Positions 55,481 through 64,000 of a DNA stretch of 64,000 bases are shown here, in pieces. Both the position numbers and the translations under genes were made by a program. The DNA is taken from the NCBI GenBank assembly GCA_009760855.2, contig WPIO01000143.1:926237-990236 (forward strand), in the 5' to 3' direction. The stretch's first letter is position 1. The number at the start of each line of letters is the position of its first letter. Under the pieces are notes generated by a model that was not told the origin of the DNA, did not search any database, and saw only the letters and a program-made list of their open reading frames with translations. Source of the stretch: Cristatella mucedo (lineage: Eukaryota > Bryozoa > Phylactolaemata > Cristatellidae).

Positions 55481-57974
55481 CTGAAATTTAACACTGAAGA
55501 CGAACTATGTTATAGCATGCGGCTCAGATGACACTGATGCTTTTCAAAATTAATGTCCTTCAAAATTCTGGCAAAGCAAAAGTCGTCTCAAAATAGTTTT
55601 CCTGAGCACGAAACGCATCCTTCATTCAAAAGCAGGTAAAACGCATGGGAAACGAAGAAACAATGCCATAGTCAATCGTGACGGCCCTAAGGAGAGCACC
55701 ATTTTAACCGCTTTGAAACAGCTTTTCTAGCAACAACTATATCTTTTACGAAATCGACACCTTACATGCCGACGACTGAGGTCGAGCTTTGTACGAGCTT
55801 GCTTGCTCTTGCTTTCTGTTTCGTGGCCAGGAACTCTACACAAACAGCAATAGTCATTTCAAGTACAAAGCGATAACTAAACCAGCACGTTGGTTCTTTT
55901 AATTCTAGTGCAAGCAGAATGAGTATGCTGCAACCACAAAACGTGGCTGGCCCGAATGTGCAGATTACAGTTTCACACAAGTGACGGTTTAAAGGGAAAC
56001 AAATTCATTTCTCCACCAGTCCCACTGTATCAGAGCTAAAGTCCGAGAGATTACTTACTTCCGTCTTCAACAGCTGCACCCTCCGGGGAGTACTTCGACC
56101 GATTGGCAACACTATTCGATAGAACAACACTAACTGAACAACGAATGCAGTATCGGCCGAAACGGATTTCGATTGCCGGTCAAAGCAGCTTTGTTTATCT
56201 ACTCTACGGCATCGGAAGTCTAAGTTTCAACTTTCCGATAAAAAATCAATCATACTACCTTCTATCTATTTCGTAATGTATTTCAGGGTTTTAAGGTAAA
56301 GATAAATGAAATCTAAGCACGATAAAAACTAAGGATGATCTTTTAGCCTCACATTTGTCACGAAAGGTATCCGTTTTTTGAAAAAAGTTGCGAACGCTAT
56401 GGCTACTTGTGACTACTCATTGGACTAGCCACAATCCTAACGATATTCAAAATGCATAGCAACTACCGAGTGTTAGTATATGAGGTACACAATGTCTTAA
56501 ATACTACTGGCAGGAACTTAACCATAGCTATGCTAATCAAAAACTTCGCACACATAGCAGCAATGGTGAATAGACAGTCATAACGTAAAACTGCATACGT
56601 AGTGAAAAAGCAAATGAGTCAAGTCCCAGAGTAAGATAAATGCGGTTCAAATACGCCGTCAGAAGCTAAACCACTTGCCAGTCGGCAAGTACAGGCTTGG
56701 CGTCACGACAGAATATGCTGCAACTCCCCTCCCGGTCGCATGCTTCGAACAATTACAGTCGTGTTTGGATACCTAAGCTCTTTTAGGTGTCAGCGACTGA
56801 TACATAAAAGTTAAACGCACACACTTAAAATGTGCATACTCATTTACACGTACACGCACACATACATGCGTGTAATCAGGTATTCGGACACGTATAGATA
56901 TGTGCAGGCATTCATAAATACAAGCTTAGGTAATATATGCTTACATACCATTTGTTGGTTTTGCTCTCTAAGAGAACTGGCGACCTTTTCCTCCAGACTT
57001 TCTTTCATGACTAGTGCAAATAAAGGTAACGCGTATTAGTGTATCACGGCTCTACATAGAACCACCAAGGGATCCTGCTAACCCTGAAATGTTTCACAAT
57101 CTTGCTGCCACTTGTTACGGCCGAAAAATCGCTTACCACATCATGCAGAGCCCTGGAGTGATGCTGAGATATCTTTCTAATGAGAAGTTGTCTCTAAAAT
57201 TCAAACCCTACATCCTTAAAGCCTAAACGCAAAAATTCAAACCTAGAAAAGTATAAACTTGAACTACAAAGCACTAACATGAAAACCCATAAAGTATCCA
57301 TCCTCCGAATCACTTCGCCAACATCCTGAGACCAAAGCTAAAACAACGGTACTGAAATGCGTTTAAATGAGTTAAACGTAGACGGACGTTGAATACGACA
57401 CTTACCAGATTGCTTTATAATTTTTGGCGCACAGTCCGTTACGAAAAACTGACTCAGCTCGGGATAAGAACGCAATGCGGCCGCTCAAGTACGATGCGGC
57501 CGTTGAATGACATTAGCTAACGGGCGCAATTTTGAGAGCCTCGCGGCGGTTTAATGTCGTCGTCTCACGCCGGTAAGCGGTAGTGCCGGAAGCTACAAAC
57601 CTGCCACCTGCATCGTACCGGTGACTAATTGCTCGAGAAATTTCTGTTGCTTTGAGCGAAATACCAATAGACATAGCGAAGCGGATCCTAATTGGAATTT
57701 TTTTTACGATAATTCCTCTCTTTTTTATAAATTAGGTGCATCATAGCGACGTCCTCCGGCGACCGTATGAAAAAAAGACATGTCGGATTATAGATATTCG
57801 TGTAACGTCATAGGGTAAGAAATTCCTGCCCTTCCAAAGATGTGCAGCCACGCAACTCGAGTAAGAGGAGCTGGTGCCGGGTGCGACGTTGCACGGTGAG
57901 AGGGAAAAGTTGACAACAAATTTCCAGCCTCCCATGGACTGCATGGGATTCTTCTTAGAGTCAAGTTTTGCATG
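55481..57974 (-). repeat. Arm R3, outer non-coding part
   Basis: Reverse partner of the outer arm, with the 72-codon frame at 55762-55980, hairpin string near 56680 and 'gatatctttcta' near 57170. A shortened GC-rich edge block lies at about 57450-57660. At the edge near 57805 the CRE palindrome is one base off (TAACGTCA). A deletion near 55625 removes about 1 kb present in R2 (equivalent of 29800-30400). Confidence 0.75.
55762..55980 (-). other. Arm-conserved open frame, about 72 codons (R3)
   Basis: Fourth open version of the shared frame, ending SVVGM-stop. Confidence 0.3.
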
Positions 57975-59150
57975 CCTAAAGGTCTCCTATTTTAGTGTGC
58001 ATGTTCAGAGTTCCCATATCTCAGTGTGCATGCACAGAGTATTCCTGTCTCAGTGCTCATGTCTTTACAGCCCTTATCTCAGTGCGAATGTCTGTACCGC
58101 CTCTATCTTAGTGGCTTCGGTCTTCTTAGGCCATATCTCAGTGGGCTAGATTAGAGCGCACCAATCTCAGTGCACATATCTGTACTGCCGTTACCTCAGT
58201 GGGCTTGAGCAGAATGCACTTACCTCAGTGCTAATGTCCATACCACAGCAATATCAGTGAGCTTTCTCAGAGTGGACCTATCTCAGTGCCTACATCTGTA
58301 CTGCCCCTATCTCAGTCTGCCCCTAACAAAGAGCTTTAGTCTATTTCTTTACAGCCCCTATCTCAGCGCCCTTAAGCAGAGCTTACATACCGTAGTGACT
58401 ATGTCAGTACCGCCCCTGTCTCAGTGCACTTCCTCAGAGTGCAGCTATCACAGAGCGTTTTAAGTACCACCCCTATTTCATAGTATATGCACAGTGCACC
58501 CATATCTTAGTGCCTATGTCTATTTAGGTGACCTTGCTCAGGGTTCACCTATCACAGAGTGTAGGTCTGTACCGCCCCGATGTCAGTGTATATGCACAGA
58601 GCTTCCCTATCTCCATGCTTATGTCTGTACTGCCCCTATCTCAGTGTGCTTGAGTAGAGCACACCTATCTCAGTGAGTGTATCTGTCCTGCCTCCATCTC
58701 AGAGTGCATTCGCAGAGCGCACCTATCACAGATCGTAGGTATGTACCGTTCCTATTTCAGTATGCATGCACAAAGCGCCCCTATCTCAGTGCTTATGTCC
58801 ACCCCACCTCTATTTCAGTGAGCTTCCACCGAGTGTACCTATCACGAAGCCCATGTCTGTACTGGCCCTATCTCAGTGGCTTATTTCTTTACAACCCCTA
58901 TCTCAGTGAGCTAGCTTAGAGCACACCTATCACAGAGCGTATGTCATTACTGCCCCTATTTCAGTGAGCTGGCTCTAGGTGCACCTATCGCAGACCGTAG
59001 GTCTGTACTGCCCCTATCTCAGTGGGCTGGCTCAGAGTGCACCTATCACAGAGCCAATGTCTGTACCGCCCTATTTCATTGTGCATGAGCAGAGCCCCCC
59101 TATCTCACTGCTTATGTGTGTACCACTGCCGTCGCAGTTTGCTTGCCTCA
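57975..59150 (+). repeat. 57-bp minisatellite block, plus orientation
   Basis: The longest block, about twenty degenerate copies. Confidence 0.9.
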
Positions 59151-59261
59151 GCTACGTAGTGCATGGAATCTCGTTGCAGCTGTCGCTCACTGAAACCAGT
59201 TTCTCCCGAGCAAAGGCTGCTAGCAAAGATTCAGGGGCAGCCTAAGGTCAAGATTTTCCTT

Positions 59262-59340
59262 TGCATCCAATGTAAAGTGCCTAGAAAGAGATTGAGTTCT
59301 CTGAGGGCACTTTATCTATTGCATTATTGTTATAATTATA
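59262..59340 (+). mobile_element. L2-type LINE 3' end (short)
   Basis: Only the terminal hairpin and ATT-rich tail remain. Confidence 0.8.
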
Positions 59341-59879
59341 TGAACCGGGCATAGCGAAAGTGGAGCAGCCCACGGGCAGCAGGGGTGTTAGCCAATAAAA
59401 TGCCTATGCCATACTCAAGGTTTGACCTACTGAAGGGAAGCACTTTCTAATCCGACTTTGCATCGTATGCCCCACGTATCTGACTCAAATTGATTGGCTC
59501 GGCCTGCTCGGCCTCCTCCTGAAATTTTTTCCTCCTCAAATTTAAATTTTTTGGTGAAGTTTTCCTTCTTTTGTTCTAGCTAGCTAGCAGCTGTGGAACT
59601 ATAGAAAGTTATTGATAACCAATTGAAATGCTTCTTTTTCAGCTTGCCTACAAAGCCCAGGGAGATATTTCCTCCTTCCCGATGTGCTGAGCAAATTTCA
59701 AACGGTGACTTTGCCTCACATTCACTCTTATCTCAGATATCCATTGCAGGTTCGCCCCAGAGACTAAGGGGTCACTCTAGCTGCCTGAGCCCATTGCTGA
59801 ATATTGCAAACCAACAGCTCACAGCAGGCCACGCTCGAGTTCATGGCAAATGTGTGGGCGCGACCTGGTGTTAGGGAGA
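59341..59879 (+). repeat. Spacer segment, partly shared with 39456-39920
   Basis: Part of it (59580-59875) is the inverted copy of the 39456-39920 segment. The remainder (59341-59579) is not repeated elsewhere in the window. No supported gene. Confidence 0.55.
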
Positions 59880-60164
59880 GTGAATGGTTGTTTGTGTGCC
59901 TGCATGTTTGTTTGCCTATGTGCATGCATGCTTGCCTGTGAGTGTGAGCGTGTGAGTGCATACATGAATTGAACACACGCGTGTGTTCACATCTGTGCTT
60001 GTTCGTGCGTGTGAGTGCGTCCTCACTTGCATACCCGTGTGTGTATCTCTATCTGTAACTCCACCAAGCCACAAAAGCTATGTGGGTTTTACAGGGGAGG
60101 GTTTTGTATAGCACACTCATAGCCTGAGTGGCTTTCGGTATACATTCGGTAGCCTACAGACTAT
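59880..60164. repeat. TG-rich low-complexity stretch
   Basis: Degenerate mixtures of TGTG, GCATG and TTTG; no gene. Confidence 0.7.
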
Positions 60165-60275
60165 GTCTCAAGCATTCCATGGGTCTGAATCACTTTCCTC
60201 AGAGGTTGAGTATAAATGGAGAACAGCAAGGGACCAAGGACGGACCCTTGAGGGACTCCGTAGGTGATTGGTCTG
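60165..60275 (-). pseudogene. RT motif fragment of another LINE lineage
   Basis: On the minus strand [20 protein letters not shown], a canonical non-LTR RT motif, followed by [12 protein letters not shown]. Sequence differs from the other LINEs in the window. About 110 bp only. Confidence 0.7.
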
Positions 60276-60329
60276 CTGGATGAGACCTGACCCCCTTAAG
60301 TCACGGACTGAACGCAATGAGACAAGTAT

Positions 60330-61105
60330 GCTCAAAATTGGCTCAGCCAGCATATCTCCGGTTGAATCAGGTCGAAATCTAGCTGTCATATTCCACAGCC
60401 ACATCTTGTTAGAAGACCATATCGGCTCCACTGTCAAATCTGCATATTTTCAGCTTCATAACATAGCTAAACTTCGGGCTTGTTTAGATAAGGATACCAC
60501 GTCAAAGTTCGTCCATGCATTCACGACATCCCGTCTCGACTTCTGCACTTCACTGCTTACTGGCCTACCAGCATGTGCGATCAGGCGATTGCAGCTGGTG
60601 CAAAACTCTGCAGCTAGGCTTGTCTGTCATGAGCGTCCCAGTTGCCACATTACACCACGTCTCGCCGACCTGTACTGGCTACCAGTCAAACAACGAATTG
60701 ACTTTAAGGTTTAGTCGCTCACTTTTACGTCACTTCATTCTTTGGCTCCAGCCTATCACTCACATATGCTCCCCCACAAGGCCAAGCATCAAACCACCTG
60801 CTTTTCGGAGTCGAATAATCTAAAATTACCTCGTACGAACCTTCAATCCTTTGCAGACCGTGCATTTAGTTCGTATGCTCCAAAAGCTTGGAACCCCCTT
60901 CTGACTTGCCTCAGTACATCCCTTGACATGACCACATTTGAAAAGAACTTATAAACACACCTATTTAGGATAGCATTTAGTGGGTCCCTGTGATTCGTAC
61001 CTCAAGTGCTTATGATTGCAGACACCGACAGATATTACTCACCATTCAAATGAATTTCCCTTTGAAGCAAATGTAAAGCACCTGGAGAGAGATTGAGTTC
61101 TCCGC
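60330..61105 (+). mobile_element. L2-type LINE, truncated 3' part
   Basis: RT C-terminal region (SGRNLAVIFHSHILLEDHIG, TSRLDFCTSLLTGLPACAI, YWLPVKQRIDFKV, then a frameshift to FADRAFSSYAPKAWNPLLT). The 3' UTR is cut at 'gattgagttctccg' by the minisatellite. Inverted partner of 38572-39455. Confidence 0.85.
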
Positions 61106-61109
61106 TCAA

Positions 61110-61950
61110 GTGCACTGAGATAGAGGCTGTAAAGAAATAAGCCACTGAGATAGGGATTGTACAGACATACGCTCTTTGATAGCTGTACCTTGAGCAAGCT
61201 CACTGAAATAAATGCGATACGGACATAGATTCTGTGATAGATGTCCTCTGCACTTCTGTGGTTCTGTGATATATGTACTCTTCTGTGATTGATTTTCTGT
61301 GATTATGTGATGTGGCTCTGTGATAGATATTCTTTGGGTGTGGTTCTGTGATAGATGGACACTATGATATTTGCACTCTGAGCAATTGCACTGAGATAGG
61401 GGCGATACAGACCTATGCACTGAGAGATGTGGGGTCTGTGCATGCACACTGAGATGGAAACAGTACAGATATAGGCACTGAGATAAGTGGGCTCTGCTCA
61501 AGCACACTGAGATTGGAGGGTACAGACATAGGCACTGAGATAGGTGCACTGTACTCAAGCCCACTGAGATAGGGCCTGTAAAGATTTAAGCCACTAAGGT
61601 AGGGACGGTACAGACATATGCTCTGTGATAGGTGCACTCTAAGCAATAGCACTAATATAGGGGCGGTACAGACATAGGCACAGAGATAGGTGCTCTCTAC
61701 TCAAGCGCAATGAGATATTAGGGGTACAGTCATTCGCACAGACATTGGGGCGCTTAGCTCAAGTGCTCTGAGATAGGGGATGTAATGACTTTAGCACTGA
61801 GACAGGGATGAGCTGTGCATGCACACTTAAATTCGGACGCTCAGTGCATGCAGACGGACATAACGATTGTACAGACGTAGGCACTGAGATAGGGTAGCTC
61901 TAAACATGCACACTGAAATAGGAGACCTTTGGGCATGCGAGTGGACGAAG
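61110..61950 (-). repeat. 57-bp minisatellite block, minus orientation
   Basis: About fourteen copies, with the 'ttctgtgatagatg' sub-array at 61215-61380. Very similar in order to 3705-4475. Confidence 0.9.
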
Positions 61951-61984
61951 GCTAGGGTGCACTCGAGCACGTACGCACATGCTA

Positions 61985-62430
61985 GTAAGTTCCAGTCTGG
62001 CTTTAGAGATAATCACTCCACAGAGTCAGCATTGCTTCGGGTATACAACGACCTACTTAGGAATGCAGACATGGGTAGAGTGTCTCTTCTTGTTTTGCTC
62101 GATCTTTCGGCAGCTTTTGATACCATCGATCACAAAGTACTTCTAGAGCGCCTCTCATCTCGCCTGGGCATCACTGGCACTGCTCTGCAGTGGTTCAGGT
62201 CCTATCTCAGTGGGAGACTCCAGAGTGTTGACGTGAATGGAAAAAGATCATCTGAAGTACCTCTAAAATATGGAGTACCTCAGGGTTCTGTGCTAGGTCT
62301 GGTCCTTTTCACCGTTTATACTCTCCCTCTCGCTGATGTGATTGCCAAGCACGATCTAGGCTTTCACTTCTATGCGGATGACACTCAGTTGTATCTTTGC
62401 TTTGATCCCTCCCAGCCTTCGAGCACCTGA
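61985..62430 (+). CDS. LINE RT catalytic core (partial)
   Basis: Contains [29 protein letters not shown] and HFYADDTQLY, all catalytic aspartates present. Ends at the same TGA (62428-62430) as the 35185 copy. N-terminus missing because of 5' truncation. Confidence 0.8.
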
Positions 62431-62478
62431 AATTCTCTCAACTCACTTGCTGCATGCATTGATAACATCCGATCATAG

Positions 62479-63234
62479 ATGGCAGCAAATTTTCTAAAAC
62501 TAAACGATGATAAAACTAACTTACTAGTTATGGGCAAACCTTGTGTTATTCAGAAATTGGAAAGGCTGACTTTCAAAATTGGCTCAGCCAGCATATCTCC
62601 AGTTGCATCAGATCGAAATCTAGGTGTCATATTCCAAAGCGACCTCTCGTTAGACGACCACATCAGCTCCACAGTCAAATCTGCCTATTTTCAGCTTCAT
62701 AACATTGCTAAAATTAGGGCTTGTTTAGATGAGGATACCACGTCCAAGTTGGTCCATGCATTCGTGACATCTCGTCTCGACTTCTGCAACTCACTGCTTA
62801 CAGGCCTACCAGCATGTGCGATCAGGCGATTGCTGCTGGTGCAAAACTCTGCAGCTAGGCTTGTCTGTCGTGAGCGTCGCAGTTGCCACATTACTCCACT
62901 TCTCGCCGACCTGTACTGGTTACCAGTCAAGCAACGGATTGACTTCAAGGTTTTGTGGCTCACTTTTAGGTCTCTTCATTCTATGGCTCCAGCCTACCTT
63001 TCAGATATACTACCCCATCAGGCAAAGCATCGTACTACTCGCTTTTCGGAATCCAAAAGTCTAGAAATACCTCGTACAAACCTTAAATCCTTTAGAGACC
63101 GTGCATTTAGCTCGTATGCTCCCACAGCCTGGAACTCCCTCCCGACCTGCATCAGAACATCCCCTGACCTGACCACATTTAAAAGAAACTTAAAAACATA
63201 CCTATTTAGGACAGCATTTAGTGGGTCCTTGTGA
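62479..63234 (+). CDS. LINE RT C-terminal region
   Basis: 251 residues open from MAANFLKLNDDKTNLLVMGK to FRTAFSGSL at the 3' end, with SRLDFCNSLLTGLPACAI, LLADLYWLPVKQRIDFKV and RDRAFSSYAPTAWNSLPT. It is unbroken here, unlike in the 34240 copy. It lies in the same frame as the RT core, separated by the TGA and a second stop (TAG just before this ATG). Confidence 0.75.
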   Translation: MAANFLKLNDDKTNLLVMGKPCVIQKLERLTFKIGSASISPVASDRNLGVIFQSDLSLDDHISSTVKSAYFQLHNIAKIRACLDEDTTSKLVHAFVTSRLDFCNSLLTGLPACAIRRLLLVQNSAARLVCRERRSCHITPLLADLYWLPVKQRIDFKVLWLTFRSLHSMAPAYLSDILPHQAKHRTTRFSESKSLEIPRTNLKSFRDRAFSSYAPTAWNSLPTCIRTSPDLTTFKRNLKTYLFRTAFSGSL

Positions 63235-63470
63235 TTCGTCCTCGATGTGCTTATGCGTGCTGACACTGTTCATGCTGCCACTAACCACATTTGCATGCTG
63301 ACCCAGTGCATGTAACCCCTAACCATGTTATTCATTTTGTTTGTTTTTCAAGCATGATTTTACTTACTATTCTGTTGCGTATCACTTTGCAGCAAATGTA
63401 AAGCGCCTAGAAAGAGATTAAGTTCTCTGAGGGCGCTTTATCAAGTGCAATATTATTATTATTATCATTA

Positions 63471-63829
63471 TACTTGCAGTTATGCACATACGTGCAGGTT
63501 ACAGGCATTCTCGTCGAGGTGGACTCGGTGAGTCCTAGCACTCACAGCTTGGAATCGCCACTGCACGTTCGAAGAGAGCGAACCCAGTAGCACCGATGGA
63601 GCAGGGTGCTGCTTTGTGAACGGTAAGCTTACAAGAGCTCCTGTACGAGATCGTCACTCGAGGAAGATTGGTGGCTGGGATTCGCCGAGCGACGGCTGAA
63701 GCGATTTAGCCGGCCCGAAAGATTTGATGTTGACTCGTGAACTTTATGTGATTAAACAAGGCTTTCCTTATGCAATAAGCTGGAAATTTTACATAGCTGA
63801 TAGGGAAAGCATCTTAATCAAAGCTTGAC
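63471..63829 (+). repeat. Spacer block S (plus copy)
   Basis: Third copy of the block at 4500-4870, interrupted at its left end by the LINE insertion. Confidence 0.7.
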
Positions 63830-64000
63830 TTGAAGAGGAATCCAGTGCAGAATCCCGGCAGGCTGGAAAGTTGTCGTCAACCTTTCCCTCTCACTGGGCA
63901 GCTTCGCAACCGGCGCCAGCTTCTATGACTTGAGTTGCACACATCTTGGAAGGGCAGGAGCTTCGCACGGTATGCCGTCACACGAATATTTACAATCCGG
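63830..64000 (+). repeat. Start of arm F4
   Basis: Outer edge of another plus-oriented arm ('ggaagggcaggagcttcgcacggtatgccgtcacacgaatat'), cut by the window end. CRE palindrome one base off (TGCCGTCA). Confidence 0.75.

Larger units (their letters stand above)
61980..63470 (+). mobile_element. 5'-truncated L2-type LINE, close relative of the 34240 element
   Basis: Starts abruptly inside the RT (KFQSGFRDNHSTES) next to block S sequence and ends in (ATT)n, the usual 5'-truncated LINE. Nearly identical to the minus-strand element. Confidence 0.9.

Noticed and set aside
1-64000. Interpretation of the whole unit as a Polinton or other self-synthesising DNA transposon
   Set aside because: No polymerase B, integrase, ATPase, capsid or transposase frame was found in any arm, and no terminal inverted repeat with target duplication could be seen at the arm ends.

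Overview
The window looks like nuclear DNA of an animal, most likely an invertebrate. It is dominated by L2/CR1-type LINE fragments with (ATT)n tails, dinucleotide microsatellites, a solo LTR and a tRNA-like SINE, and it has split genes with clear GT..AG borders. No prokaryotic gene organisation, rRNA or functional tRNA gene was seen. Species cannot be fixed from the sequence alone.

Most of the window is one large unit repeated in alternating orientation. Read outward to inward, each arm has these parts: a 57-bp minisatellite; an edge with a CRE-like TGACGTCA and a TATA-like stretch; about 3 kb of shared non-coding sequence; one or two 333-bp glutamine-rich exons; an intron carrying an old L2 3' end; a long terminal exon for a glutamine-rich coiled-coil protein; a 3' region with a small intron-like segment; a (CA)n tract; a SINE; and a GC-rich centre. 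The arms are R0 (1-2905, minus), F1 (4880-7108, plus, internally deleted), F2 (10692-18480, plus), R2 (23471-32930, minus), F3 (40830-48625, plus), R3 (51120-57974, minus) and F4 (63830-64000, plus, cut by the window end). F2/R2 and F3/R3 form two degenerate palindromes about 22 kb and 17 kb long. Their centres are near 18.5-22.5 kb and 48.9-51.1 kb, and the Q-rich genes converge on them. Spacers between palindromes (2.9-4.9, 32.9-40.8 and 58.0-63.8 kb) hold minisatellite blocks that flip orientation, plus LINE insertions.

The only non-transposon genes I can support are the Q-rich family. Copy A (F2) has two short exons and a 345-residue terminal exon. Copy B (R3) has one short exon and a 355-residue terminal exon. 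Both are open, with good splice borders and an AATAAA signal. Copy C (R2) keeps a 412-residue terminal exon but its short exon is broken. Copy D (F3) and the partial copy at the window start (R0) are pseudogenes. The protein family is not recognised; its role is unknown.

Mobile elements include a near full-length L2-type LINE (34240-37241, minus), a 5'-truncated sibling (61980-63470, plus), many 3' ends, two or three other LINE lineages, and a 1.3-kb solo LTR with a 5-bp target duplication. Two AT-rich islands (8865-10690 and 20925-21300) are unlike everything around them in base composition and may be foreign DNA. Junction coordinates of arms and repeats were read by eye and are good to tens of bases.
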